A DNA stretch of 64,000 nt from Leishmania donovani (GCF_000227135.1 NC_018260.1:468429-532428), one strand, 5' to 3'; counted from the stretch's first letter, positions 38,706-50,341 are shown. Notes: a model not told the origin generated them from the letters alone. Made by a program: numbers and translations.

Positions 38706-39980
38706 ATGTCCATCATTTACGTGGATGAGCTAGCCATCCGGCTGCCGTCGGATGTACGCAACACCTTCAACCCATTGTGCGCTTTCGGCAGCAGCAGCAA
38801 CAGTGGCGCCAACCCCCACAACAATAACCGCTGTTCTGCGCCTGTGATGGGGCTGCGGGAGGTGCAGTCCGGCCACGTGCTTCTGCCCATTGACGCCGAG
38901 GGCTCAATCGTTGTCACCCCTGGACAGCGGTACACCGTGGTTCTTGTTCGCGAGACCCGCGGCGGCACTGTGGCGTCAGCAGCTGCACCACCAGCCAGAG
39001 CAGAACTCTCAGCTGCAAGCAATGGTCATCAGAACAGCGCTGACAGTAACACCGACAAAAAGATAAAGAGTGCGGCACCAGCGAAGCCTCACCAACCGCA
39101 TCAGCAGCAGCAGCCCGTTAAGAAGCCCGGCTTGCCGCGTGAGGCCTCTGCGGCAGAACCCCTAGCGCAACCAGCCATGCCGCCTGCCCAGAAGGCGAAC
39201 TTGTCCAAGAAGGAGCGCAAGGCGGCGCGCGAGTCGGCCGCAGAGGAGCACGTCTACGGGGGTGCGGCCCCGAGCGTTTCTACTGTAGCACAAACAGAGC
39301 AGCCCAGCAAGAAGCGGAAGCGCCAGGACGACGGCGCGGCACAGGCAGCGCAGCAGCAGCACCGGCAAAAATCATCCCCCACTTTGAATGCAAGGGTCGA
39401 GTCGGCGGACACCGACGATGCGCCGCTGATGGCGGCGTACAGGAGCTCCCAGTCGCACACTTCCTCGCGTACCTCCCCAGTGATGGAGCCGTCAACATCT
39501 GCTGAGAGCAGTCGCCACAACAGCAAGCGTGGCTCGCTCCGCAGCAAGACAGAGACAGTAGTGGCGCCGCCTCCGCCAACGCGCCGCAGTCTTAGCAGCA
39601 TCGACGGCTACGATGACGAGGAAGGCGCGCAGCCGCTGGCGCAGTTGTACAGCGCCCAGTCCGCGGCATCGCAGCCCCCAGTTCCTGAGCCGAAGCATGC
39701 AGGGGAGGAGGAGACACGCATAACCGCCACTTCCAAGAAGCGCCGCTCCCCCTCGGAAAAGACGACGAAGCCGACTTCTGCTAGTACTGCAGCACCGACA
39801 GCCGCTCCACGAGTCCCGTCCCCACCACAGCCAGCGACATGCACCGCAGCGGAGCCAGCAACGAAGACGCTGCGCCAGAAGAGCGCCAGCCCAGACAGAG
39901 TTCCCGTGACGCTGCCGCCGTCGTCTCGGACGAGCACCGTCCGTCGCGTTCCGCTAGACACATCAAGCGACTCGGATTAG
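38706..39980 (+). CDS. Basic/disordered nuclear-type protein, unidentified
   Basis: This encodes 424 residues from the ATG at 38706. Residues 1-85 look folded: MSIIYVDELAIRLPSDVR, then GLREVQSGHVLLPIDAEGSIVVTPGQRYTVVLV, a small beta-rich module. The rest is low complexity with Gln, Ala, Pro and Ser runs, a Lys/Arg-rich patch LSKKERKAARES, a strong nuclear-signal type string KKRKRQDD and a second KKRRSP. The C-terminus ends in Ser/Asp-rich sequence. Possible roles include RNA or chromatin binding, but I recognise no family. There is no membrane segment. Composition matches neighbours to the right. Confidence 0.7.
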   Translation: MSIIYVDELAIRLPSDVRNTFNPLCAFGSSSNSGANPHNNNRCSAPVMGLREVQSGHVLLPIDAEGSIVVTPGQRYTVVLVRETRGGTVASAAAPPARAELSAASNGHQNSADSNTDKKIKSAAPAKPHQPHQQQQPVKKPGLPREASAAEPLAQPAMPPAQKANLSKKERKAARESAAEEHVYGGAAPSVSTVAQTEQPSKKRKRQDDGAAQAAQQQHRQKSSPTLNARVESADTDDAPLMAAYRSSQSHTSSRTSPVMEPSTSAESSRHNSKRGSLRSKTETVVAPPPPTRRSLSSIDGYDDEEGAQPLAQLYSAQSAASQPPVPEPKHAGEEETRITATSKKRRSPSEKTTKPTSASTAAPTAAPRVPSPPQPATCTAAEPATKTLRQKSASPDRVPVTLPPSSRTSTVRRVPLDTSSDSD

Positions 39981-41827
39981 AGTACTGCCATGAAGGGAAA
40001 AGAGCGCAAGCGTCGTGCTCTCTCCATGGCAGCGCAAGAGCTACGCCACATATCGCCATATGAGGCACATGGCACACGCGCAAGCACACGGAAAGCGCCA
40101 AATGTGCATTTTGTGACGTGATGATGGCTGGCGGTGGCCTGCGTGCGTATGGCGTGTACGTGCCGTTCGTAAACCGTGGTATGGGACCGTGCGATTCACT
40201 CACGTAAAAGACTTGTAAGCGATACAAAGCACACAGCTGTAAGTGAGAGTGAAGATGCATGCGTGATCTGCAAGAGATGAAAGCTACACCGACTCCTTCG
40301 TCCTTCAGGCACGGCTGCTGCACATGCTGCCGTCGATCGAAAAAATGCAAGAGAGGGCTGAAAAGGCGGCGCGCTCCGTCTGTGCGTATCTCGAGGGCGT
40401 CGCAATCACCAGCTACCGCCAGCGCCACTCCGTCGCCGCTGCAATGCAAGTTACCTCTCGATGTGCCACATCTTTCCCTTTCATCGTTTGACTCTCAAGC
40501 AGCAAAAAATATCTATTTCTCTACCTGTTTCTGTCCCTGCTCTGCGGCTTGCCTGCCCCCCCCCCCGCACTGAGGGAGCATTATCGAGAACAACGACAAC
40601 GAGCAAACACCTATCATAGAAATTGTCTTAGTTCCGCGCTCGCATCTTCACCGCGTCCCCGCCACTACTGCCATCGCTGCCATATCAGTGTCGTTACAGC
40701 CCGTAAACTGTTGCAATAGGAAGCAAACAAATAGTTGCATGTAGGGAAAGGAAAACTAAGGGGGGGGGCACAACGTGTAAGCACTCCCGTTCTCCCACCC
40801 CTCACTCCTCGGCACAGCCCGTCACCTACCTAAGGACAGCTGGTTTCATCTTTAGCGATTGCCGAGCCCCCTTCTTCCCTAACCCACCCAAACTGCTCAC
40901 TTACGACCATCACGCACCCTAGCCTTCATCGCTGTACAGATTTTCGATACACACGCAAGCCTTCTCGCACTAACCTCACTCATACAAACCGCTGGAAAGG
41001 ACGGTGTCACCACCGAGACATCCACAGCATCTTTTTGCACTTGAGCATCACGGGCCGTTCCCCATCCCCATCTCCCTCTCCTCCCTTTCTAGTGTTTTCG
41101 TTGGGTGATTCGGTGCCTCCCTCTCGAGACCCGCCACGCTTGTGCTCTGTGTTTCTTCTTTCGTTTTTTTTTTTTCGGGAGCAGCGCTGTGCTCCACTAG
41201 TCTCTCCCGTGGCGGTGTTACGCACACGCTGGGGATCCTACGTGACCTCCACCCTCCCCGACCCCGCCCACATAAACATCCCCGCCAACACGGAAGGAAT
41301 CCTCAACGTTGCCTTCTCTTTCTTTTCTTCGTTCTTGCCTCTCCCCTCTCACCCACTTCCGATCCCTTTACTTGTTCAATATACACACACGCAGGGGCTC
41401 ACGCTGGCGCACTGCACTTCATCGCTCTCCCCCTTCCATAAACCTGCACACCCCAAACAGACATACGCACACCCACATTTGTAGACCTGTTTGCACCCAT
41501 CCGCGCTACCTCGGCCTCCCGCGGACGCTCCCCCTCCGCCCATTCCATCTATTTCCTCGATCGATTTGTCGACTTGTTGATTTGCTTCTTTGCCTCTTCC
41601 CAGCACCAGCACCGCCCGCACACGCACACCTTTTTTCCTCCCGCCATCGCAGCCGTGCCACGAATCGGTTGACTGGCTTGTGTTCAGTGTGTGTTCAGTG
41701 TGTGTGTGTGTACGCACCGTCGACTCTGATCTTTGTCCTCCCTGCCCCCCTCCCCCGTCCCCTTTGGGCGTAGCTGAGTTTCGAAGGTCGCGGAATCGTA
41801 CATTGCAGCTTAGTGCGCAACGCAAAG
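39981..41827 (+). other. Intergenic region, 1.85 kb
   Basis: The sequence includes a C-run (40557-40566) and a G-run (40759-40768). A long pyrimidine-rich stretch (41060-41340, 41490-41620) and a TG repeat (41692-41712) lead to the MAP kinase start. No gene is supported; frames are pyrimidine-tract translations. Confidence 0.4.
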
Positions 41828-43054
41828 ATGCCGGCCACCAAGTCATTAGCGGAGCTGCAGGCGGAGGTCTGCCGCCTGGATGACCGCTACCTTCTGGAGC
41901 GCATCATCGGCGCCGGATCCTATGGCGTTGTGATTCGCGCGCGTGACACCAAGAGCGACAACCGCCTTGTCGCCATGAAGCGCGTGAACAAGGAAATCTT
42001 TGAAGAAGTTATTCTGGCGAAGCGCATTCTGCGCGAGATCAAGCTGCTGGCGCACTTCAATGACGACAACATCATTGGCCTGCGCAACATCCTCACCCCG
42101 GAGGACCCGGAAAACTTTGACCACTTCTACATCGTAATGGATATTATGGAAACCGACCTGAAGCAGGTGCTGCGCAGTGGGCAGGAGCTGACGGAGGCGC
42201 ACATTCAGTTCTTCATCTACCAGGCACTGCGTGCGCTGCACATTATTCACAGCGCCGGCGTTATCCACCGCGATATTACGCCGGCGAACATTCTGGTCAA
42301 CACGAACTGCGACTTGAAGATTTGTGACTTCGGCCTGGCGAAGGAGGAAAACGATCAGGGAGAGTACATGACGGACTACGTGACGATGCGCTGGTACCGT
42401 GCGCCGGAATTGGTGATGGAGGACAAGGACTACTCAGCGCAGATTGATGTGTGGGGCATCGGCTGCATCCTCGGCGAGCTACTCGGCTCTCGGCCGCTCT
42501 TCCAGGGAAAGGACCGGGTGAACCAGCTGGACAAGATAGTCGATGTGATCGGTACGCCATCTGAAGAAGACATCAACTCCGTAGGATCGTCTGCTGCGCA
42601 GAAGTACCTCAAGAAGAAGAGTCACCGACCGCAAGCTGACTGGCGCCAGCGCTACCCGAAGGCGTCTCCAGAGGCGCTCGACCTGCTGCGCCACATGCTG
42701 GTCTTCAACCCGAAGCGGCGAATCACGGTGCTGCAGGCGATGCGTCACCCGTTCCTGGAGCAGCTGCACGATGACGCGGATGATAACCTCAGCTACGCTC
42801 TCTTCCGCTTTGACGAGAACGAGCAGAAGACGATAGTGGATGTGAAGCGCGCCATCTACGAGGAGAGTGTCAAGTTTCACAATGAACATCCATCCTCGAT
42901 GCGGGCAACGACCATGTACAGCGCCTTCAACACCCCCAGCGTGGCCGCACCGAGCGTGGCAACAGAGGGCGAGGGCCGCTCGGCGCAGCAGACGATTGAG
43001 AAGAACATTCCCGAGAACGTGGCAGACGGCAATTTTGACCGCGAGCAAGTCTGA
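41828..43054 (+). CDS. Mitogen-activated protein kinase, TDY type
   Basis: This encodes 408 residues from the ATG at 41828; the upstream frame has only GTG. The full CMGC/MAPK core is present: glycine loop IGAGSYGVV (27-35), Lys51 in VAMKRV, catalytic loop HRDITPANIL (147-156), DFG at 167-169, the activation pair Thr182-Asp-Tyr184 in MTDYVTMRWYRAPE, and DVWGIGCILGE. The TDY spacing is common in trypanosomatid MAPKs. The residue after HRDI is Thr instead of the usual Lys, which is unusual. By length it is similar to MPK2/MPK11-type Leishmania kinases, but I cannot choose between them. The C-terminal ~70 residues (after HPFLEQL) are Ser/Ala-rich. It probably functions in a cytosolic or flagellar phosphorylation cascade; its 3' flank is unusually long and contains a SIDER2-like copy. 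Confidence 0.95.
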   Translation: MPATKSLAELQAEVCRLDDRYLLERIIGAGSYGVVIRARDTKSDNRLVAMKRVNKEIFEEVILAKRILREIKLLAHFNDDNIIGLRNILTPEDPENFDHFYIVMDIMETDLKQVLRSGQELTEAHIQFFIYQALRALHIIHSAGVIHRDITPANILVNTNCDLKICDFGLAKEENDQGEYMTDYVTMRWYRAPELVMEDKDYSAQIDVWGIGCILGELLGSRPLFQGKDRVNQLDKIVDVIGTPSEEDINSVGSSAAQKYLKKKSHRPQADWRQRYPKASPEALDLLRHMLVFNPKRRITVLQAMRHPFLEQLHDDADDNLSYALFRFDENEQKTIVDVKRAIYEESVKFHNEHPSSMRATTMYSAFNTPSVAAPSVATEGEGRSAQQTIEKNIPENVADGNFDREQV

Positions 43055-45924
43055 AACGACTGGCGGCACGTGTAAAGTACGGAGAGTGACGTGCAACACA
43101 AAGAGGGGCGAGAGGGTGCAAGTGGGAGACGCAGCGGATGTCCAGGAGCAGAGGTGAAGGCGCCGCAGCAAGAGAGAGAGGGGGGAATAAAGCAAGCTAC
43201 CCTATCTTGCATAATAATGCTAACCACTTTTTGGCCTCTCTGGCATCCTTCTTTGCAGTTTGCACTCCTCTGCCACTCTCATGGTTGTCCTTGGCTGCAC
43301 TCCTTGGCATGCTCACGCATACATTCACGCCTAGGAGAGAAGTAGCGAAGAGAAGCGAGACATGGACGGGAGACGCGGAATGCTCTATAAGACGAGAAAG
43401 AAGGGCGTAGCCCACAGACGCGAACCTCCACAGAAAGAGCGAAGACACTCGAAGGCATCACCTGCCTCTGTCGTGAAGGCCGCTATATATATATATATAT
43501 ATATGCTGTTTGCTGTATGTTTTGACGGCGTTTCCGTTTGTATTTATGAGTGACGTCGTCCTCCACCCTCTCCCCCTCTCTCCTCCCCCCCCCCGCGCAT
43601 CATGATAAAGTCACTTTGAATTTTATTTCCTCTATATATATATTTTTTTTTTCAGAATTATCAGCCCCTCTCCCGCATGTTCTCTTGAAAACATGATGAA
43701 AGGTTGTAAACGCCTCTCACCGTGTCTTTATGTTGCTCTCAACGCTGATGGAGGTGTGTGCTCCCACACTCCAAAGGGAAGCAACCAAGAAACAGGAAGG
43801 TAAGGTAAGAAAGACAACGTGGGATTGCTCCTGCTTCAAGTCACATCCCCCGCCCTCCTCCACGCACATGCACACACACGCACACAGCCTATGAGAACGC
43901 GGAGCGTCCAGGAAGGTTGTGTGTAGCCGTCGTGTGTTTTACCAGATTTGCTTCTGCCCCTTTGTCCGCATCCCCCTCTTTTCGTATCTGCCTCTCATAT
44001 GGGCATCACTGGCCTCCACCTCTTTCTTTCCCTCACGCTCTCTCTTCGGTGGTAGTGTTGCGGTGTCTCTTTGCATACGTTACTTTTCAAATTCTTCTTG
44101 AAGGTCTCTCGCGGGGCACGCTTGTATATTTATTCATATATTTATGTGTGTGTCTGTGTCTGTGTCTGCGGTGGTGATAGTGTCTGCGCTTGTCCCCCTT
44201 TTTTGAGCGGCTTGTCGGTATCTCCTCCGAAACTTTGTCTCTTCTCTCGGCTTACTCGCCCTCGTTTCCTCGTCTTGACATTATATATATATATATATAT
44301 TATTGCTTTTCTCTCTTCGCCTCTCCTCCACCCTTCTTTCATCTCCCCTCCTCTACTCTTCTGTATGCGTGCGTGCGTGCGTGTGTGTGTGTGTGTTTAA
44401 CGATCTGAAGGGAAGCAAAGTCCGACGTGGTGAGGAAGACACAATTGTGCTCGGCGCTCGATGCTTGGACTGATCATGCTTTTCTAAGGCGATTACCGTT
44501 GAAGAAACACAGATGAAGGGAACAAACAAAAGAACAAAAAGAAAACAAAGAAACGTGAACACGAAGAGTAAAAGTGTTGCTCACCCCCCACCCACACACA
44601 AAAAAGAAAAAACAAAGGCTCATTACGCTGCTGCTGTTTTGTTTCACGTTTCCTCGTGCTTTTTTTTTCCCGGCTGCTGCGTTGGGCTTGATCATCTATT
44701 TACTCTCTTCTTTGCTTCTTCCTTGTTTGACGTGCGGCTCACTCTCGCTCTTTCTGTGTTGTTGTGGCTCATGTTCATCCGCATGCACCAGCTTCTATGA
44801 CTGTGTGTGTGTGTGTGTCGATGTGTTTGTGTACGTGGATAGAGGGAGGCACGGAAGAGGGAGGAAGGTTTCTCTGCGCCTTTGATGATGCTGTATCGTG
44901 TCTGTACCTCTCGTCATCTGTTTCGCAAGAGTATCCCTTGTCTCTTTTTTTTTTGATTCTCCTCCCCCCTCTACCTCGGCAATTTTTCGTTCCTTCTATG
45001 GTTTCACTGCTCACTGCTCGTGCATGGCTCACGTTAGACGTATATGTTCTTGAGCTGGGTTGCGGGGTGGAGTCGGATCATGGGGTGTTATACCGTTCTC
45101 TAATTTTTCTTCGTCCTTTTGAGAGGGGCTGTACTCCTCCTACGATATATATATATATATATATATATGTAGCGATAGACATGCTGAGAGATGTTTTTCC
45201 TTCTTTTTTTTTTTTCGCACACCCTCCCCTCCCCTCTTCCTTTTCTTTTTGCCCTGTGTCTCTATTCCAGTGGCGATTTCGCTGATTTCTTTGTCGTGCT
45301 GTTATCTTCGTTCGACGTGTAGCCCTCTTCCCGTGTGGGTGAAGGGGGAGGGCGTTGTACCCATGCGTTGCCGGTGTGTCCTTTCGCTCTCTGGTTTTCC
45401 ATCCTGCCGTTCCCCTGTCCTTTTTTTTGTTGTTGTTGTTTTGCTTTCTGCGTTCGCATAAGAAAGTGGTGTGTGGTAGTGCTGTTTCTTCAGGGGCCGC
45501 ATTTTCCTTCATCACATCTCCCCCCCCCTCCCCGCACGCCTGCAATTCCCTCCCGCTCGCGTACTGCGGGCCTACCCCGACGTAGAAGCTTCATTTGTTT
45601 TTGTTTTTTCCACTTCTTACTCTTCGTAGAAACAGATCAGAGGAAAGGCATGAGAGAGAGCAGATGGGAGGGGAAGGGCAGTGATGGTGGAGAGTGTTGG
45701 CGTGTGAGAATGGGGGAGGCCATGAAACGCAGCCGCGATTGAGGCCTACGTACTTTATTATTGCTTCTTTTTTTGTGCTGGTCGTTTCCATCTGCCTCTC
45801 TCTTACCGGCGACAGTCGACATATTCGTGAAGTCGTGTCTTCAATCGGGAGAGCCGGGTTCATCTGGCGCTGCATGCGTCAAAGGTTGATTTGTTGTTAT
45901 ATGTGCCCTGATGACGGCGTAGCG
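43055..45924 (+). other. Long 3' flank of the MAP kinase gene
   Basis: About 2.9 kb with no acceptable gene. It contains (TA)n runs at about 43483-43504, 43634-43642, 44282-44301 and 45146-45168, T-rich runs, and a CGTG/TG repeat (about 44370-44397). Such AT-repeat and poly-pyrimidine content is typical of trypanosomatid UTRs. Confidence 0.45.
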
Positions 45925-46412
45925 CCTCAGCGTGCTCTTGGGATCCAATACTCGCTCTGTTGTGGGAGAAGCCAGGCCGCTCCTCTATCCCCTGCCAATG
46001 CCGAGCCACTGCTGGTCGTGGCATGGCCAAGTGCTTACGATGTGGGGAGGTCAGAGCGATGTGCCACTACTGGTGTCGGCGGTGTGGTTCTGGATAGCGT
46101 TGCATCGGAGCGACCTGCAACAGCGAGCACGTTTGTACGAGTCCATATGGACAAGGTATCATCATGACTGGAGCTCATCTCACCCGGCCCTCGCACTGCC
46201 CACTGGTGCGGAAAGCCGGGGCCACCCCGAGGGGGCAGCGCCAGGTGGCGAGCGGCATGATGGGAGGAGCAGTTGTGAGGCGACCCGTGAGGCGGGGGTA
46301 GGCAGATTATGAGGCCGAGGCCGTGCTGTTATAGCTGAGCCTTCATTGCTGTAACGCGTGTCTATGGCTGCTTCGCATCAGGCGATGGGCCTCGTGGCAG
46401 GCCGAGGGTAGC
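45925..46412 (+). mobile_element. SIDER2-like degenerate retroposon, copy 2
   Basis: This is collinear with 5127-5465 and shares the blocks GTGTCGGCGGT, GGCTGCTTCGC, CAGGCGATGGG and CTCGTGGC. It is ~150 bases longer because of an insertion in its middle (about 46120-46270). It is oriented like the downstream gene and sits in the space between the MAP kinase and the gene at 47463, so it may be in the MAP kinase 3' UTR. SIDER2 copies in 3' UTRs are known to lower mRNA stability in Leishmania. The family name is inferred. Confidence 0.6.
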
Positions 46413-47462
46413 GCAGCGTGTAAGTCATTTTTGTATGGCAAAGTGAAAATTTGAAGAAAAGTTGTCGTGGCTGTGCACGATTGGTGGTTCCTTCTTCTCT
46501 TTTTATTCCGGCTCTCGCCGAAGAAACTTAACACCTGAAGAAAAGAGTTAGCAGGGACAAGTGTACGCATAAAGGAGAGGAATGACGACCAACTCGGTGG
46601 CCTCCACTTCCACGGCAGTAGTGCCCGGAGCCTACGTGGGTTGTCCTAACGACGTGTGTTCGTGCTCCCTCTCCCTCCCTCTCTCGCAGCCCTTCGTGGG
46701 CTGTTGATCGCAGCCTAGAGTAAGGTCTGCTCCATGCTAGGGGCTGTCACACGTTGATGAGGTGGGGCTTGTGCACCTGCCAGCGTGTGCGTGTGTGTGT
46801 GTCTCTCTCCCTCTCTGCACCTCGAAGGCGAATGGGCTCGCGCGCCCTCAAACCATTGTTTACACATGCATACAACCCTACTGCATCCACCTTGACCTCT
46901 ACCTCCTTCGCTCCCTGCATTCTCTCTCCTCCTTCGTGGTGTCTCGCATATTTTGTTTTCGCTGCCTTTGTGTTGTTATTTGAAACCGGTGGATGTATGT
47001 ATGCTTGTGCGCTTTCCTGTTCCCCGCTGTCGCTACGCGTGACCTCCACGCTTTCTGAATGGATCGCGCTAGCCTCCGTGAATTCCCAGTCGTGGTCTGC
47101 ACAATCTTCTGATTTTCCTGGGTGTTCGTGTGTGTTTGGCGCCTCCTTCCTTCCCCCTCTCCTCACAGGCCGCCGGCGATAATAGGTGGCGCGCGTCGTG
47201 AAACCCGGTGTACAAGTTTCAAGCTGCACTCTTTCTTATCAACAAGCGCTTGACTCATCTCGGTTAGCGTACGCCTTGCGGCATAGTTGCCGAAGCGGCT
47301 TCTGTGCATCGCAGGTGCCTCCCTCGTCTTACTTCTAAAGCACACACCACCGACACTGACAGGCTCTTCTCTTATTCTTTTTGTTGATTTCGAAGAGCGC
47401 TGCAGCGTCTGTCCTCCCCTCCCCCCTCTGCGCCGTACGCAGCAGCAGTAGCAGTGGCCACC
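46413..47462 (+). other. Intergenic region with the leader of the next gene
   Basis: About 1 kb. CT-rich tracts (46661-46690 and 46795-46825), a TG repeat (46787-46800) and a pyrimidine-rich leader (47400-47430) with AG acceptors precede the ATG at 47463. No gene is supported. A minus-strand frame over 47163-48302 is a shadow of the next gene. Confidence 0.4.
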
Positions 47463-48344
47463 ATGTGGACCTTGTCCCGACACTGCTTGGCGGCGGCGGT
47501 GCGCACAGCGGTGCTCTGCCAGAAGAAACAGACAGCCGCGGGGTACATGGCGAGTGCCGGAAAGGTGGGCAACGAGGAAAAATGGGCGCAAGCCGCCATG
47601 GAGTACATTCACGAGAAGAACCACGTGAATGATGCGCGGAAGCGACAGCAGGACGTCGACCAGGAGCGCAGCATCGCTAACGCTTACGACCGTTACTCCG
47701 CTGTATCGGAGGCGAAATTTGACGAGCGCCTTTCGCGCCTCATCGCGCGCATGTCCGAAGCGCTCGAGGAGATGCGAAAATTGGGCCTGGAGGAGGCGCT
47801 GGAGGAGGCGGTGCTGCTCAATTCGGAGCAGCCGCCAGGCCACTACCGCCGCCCGTCCCTCACCCCTCCTTTGGTGGGGTACGAGCCAGGTTTCGGTCTT
47901 GACGTGCCTCAGCTGCGCAGTCAGCAGGCCGAGTACCCGCCACTGCGCCGCCCGACGGATTGGCTGGAGTTTGGCGAGGGTGGTGCAGATGACTTCCCGT
48001 ATGTTGACACCCACAAAATCGAGGATTTGACGGCAAAGCACGAGGCACAGCTGGAGGAGCAGCACGGCGTCTTGCGGGAGGCTGCGCCACTCACGGGTGT
48101 GGAGGGAGAGGGATGGGAAGCTTACGTCGCGCTGCACCGTAAGGCACTTGCCCGTCAGCACCTCATCATGGACCTGCATAACGACCCTGAGCTGCGCGAC
48201 AAGTACAATGCTGACGAGGCCTTCCGTGCTGCGGAGTGGGAACGGCGGGGCATGGGCGCCTTGAGCATTGAAGCGCCACTGGAGCGCGATGTGGAGCTGC
48301 ACTACGCCCAGGTGCCTGCCTACGAGGCGTTCCGCTCACATTGA
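47463..48344 (+). CDS. Mitochondrial-type hypothetical protein, helical
   Basis: This encodes 293 residues from the ATG at 47463, which follows GCCACC. The first ~35 residues (MWTLSRHCLAAAVRTAVLCQ and on) have Arg, Ala and Leu but no acidic residues, like a cleavable mitochondrial presequence. The remainder is strongly charged and helical, with stretches such as FDERLSRLIARMSEALEEMRK, a Pro/Tyr-containing middle, and a C-terminus reading AEWERRGMGALSIEAPLERD. There is no membrane segment and no catalytic motif. Proteins of this make-up in trypanosomatids are often mitoribosomal or assembly factors; I cannot confirm that. Confidence 0.7.
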   Translation: MWTLSRHCLAAAVRTAVLCQKKQTAAGYMASAGKVGNEEKWAQAAMEYIHEKNHVNDARKRQQDVDQERSIANAYDRYSAVSEAKFDERLSRLIARMSEALEEMRKLGLEEALEEAVLLNSEQPPGHYRRPSLTPPLVGYEPGFGLDVPQLRSQQAEYPPLRRPTDWLEFGEGGADDFPYVDTHKIEDLTAKHEAQLEEQHGVLREAAPLTGVEGEGWEAYVALHRKALARQHLIMDLHNDPELRDKYNADEAFRAAEWERRGMGALSIEAPLERDVELHYAQVPAYEAFRSH

Positions 48345-50073
48345 TCAGCAGCAACAACCACAACGCAAGCACGCCGTGGTGCAAACGGATCGGTTCGTTG
48401 CTCGGTGTCGTTCTTGCCCTTGCTATCGCCATTGGTAAGGAGAAGCGGCCGCTCGTCAAGCACCTTGCGCAGCCGTGTCCTTTGCTTCTCTGGCTCCATG
48501 CCCCTGTGGCGCACGCGCGTGTTGCTCACCCTTGCGTTTTTGGTCTGGAGATGGACGTGTGTGGAAAGGGGAGGAGAAACCTTGGCCTTCTCCCAGCTTT
48601 GATCTTTACATATTCTTTGTGTACGTATGTGCATGCATGTGTGTTTGTGTGGGTGGGTGGGCGTGTGCCGGCGTTTTCCACAACGAAATGTTCACATGTC
48701 TGGTCAACAAGTCACTGGAAGATGCGAAGCGTGCAGCTGCCGCGCTTTGTTTTACCTTCTCGCCACCTCCGCGTGCCATGGGCACTCACTCAGCACAGGA
48801 AAAGTTCACGCTGCTCGCACGTCTGCCTCGGTACATGCGTGGGTGGGAGTGGCAAGTGGAAGAGGAGACAAGTTTTTGGCACGGCACTGTGGTAAAACTG
48901 CAGTGCAGCGTGCTCCTCTCTTCCTGGGGCCTCGCCCGCTCTATCTGTGTTTCTCTCTCTTCTCCCTCATGTCATCGCTGCACCTTCTCTCTCTGCGTGT
49001 TCCCTCCCTGCTCTTCACCCCCTCCTCCTCATGACTGCGCATGCGGCCGCTCTCATCCGGTGCACTGTGGTGGGGTCAACTCGTCCTAATCCTTTTTTCG
49101 TTTGTCTTCGTGGACGTATCGGTGCGTCAAGTCTTCCACGCCTGCGCTGTGCCTCCGGCTGTCGCAGAGCTCCTCACATGCGGGAGCAACACCGAATAGG
49201 CCAGCCCCTCATACGCAAACACACAAGAGAGCGATACATATAAATACAGGAGTAAGCGAGGCCCTGCTCCACACACCGGTGGAAAACAGAGGGAGAGAAG
49301 GCTAAGGTTGCAAGTGTGTGTCTGCGTGACTCAGGCACAAAGCAGTGGAAGCACGTTGGCCACCTTACCCTCCCCATTTTTCTCTGTCACTGGCCAGCTC
49401 TTGCGTGAGGGGTGCGCTCCGCCAAGGCCCGTGGCTCGGTAGCCGTTTCGAGGCACAGTTGACGCCCCTCCCGTTTCAACGCACGCTCTTGTACTGTTTT
49501 GTTGTTGTTCCTTCTTCATGGTGTGCGCGACTGTGTGCGTTCCCTTGTCTGTCTCTTGGCCTTCACCTTATTAAAGAGGTCATCACACATAGCCAAAGGG
49601 GGATAAAGCTGTAGAGAGTCATTATAGCAGCGCACGCTTGTAAAATATCGAAGAAAAATCAGCGTGCTGCTGCTGTTTGCCGCCGCGTGACTTGTGCATG
49701 GAAGACCTCTTGTGCGCTGTGCACATTGGACTCGTCGTACTTGTTTATTGCTGTTACCTTGTGCACGACTGCAAACTGCCGATCCCTCTTTCCGGTTGTG
49801 TTCTGTGCATTTATATTTATATTTCTTTGTTCCTCTGCATTCATACATATATATCTGCATATGTATATATATATATATATATGTAGTCGCCCTCTGTCCA
49901 TTGCACGCCTCTCTCCCCCACCCCCGTTCCTTTCTTCTGTCAGCTTCCAGTGTTCTTTCTTTTTGCCATATCGGATGCTTTGTTCCTAGCAGAAGAAGAG
50001 CGGATCTGGGCATCTTTTATGTGTTGTCTGAACTAATCTAAATCTTTATTTTCATTTGTTTCGTAACCTTCTC

Positions 50074-50108
<35 letters not shown>

Positions 50109-50341
50109 CGTTGTTGTTGTTCAACCCTTCCAGCTCTACTCGGCTTGTGTTTAGAGTGCACCCACCCCGCTCCCTCCCTGTCTTCTTCTTCACCTCCACC
50201 TTCCCTCCCTGCCTCCCTCCTTTGCAGTGCTGTCGTTGTTCTCGCGCAGCGACTTGTCTTCCTCTTTATTATCGAGTGCATCGATCCAGCTTCCTCTTCT
50301 GTGCGCTTCTTTTTTAGTCTTCTCTTCCCCTCGGCAAGGAG
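48345..50341 (+). other. Intergenic region, 2 kb, with microsatellites
   Basis: This holds (TA)n at about 49860-49884, a long TG repeat at 50074-50106 and a strong pyrimidine tract (50160-50230 and 50300-50330) before the ATG at 50342. No gene is supported. Confidence 0.45.

Noticed and set aside
47163..48302. Long - strand frame (379 codons) across the gene at 47463
   Set aside because: The + strand frame has a presequence and a proper start; the - strand one is its antisense shadow.
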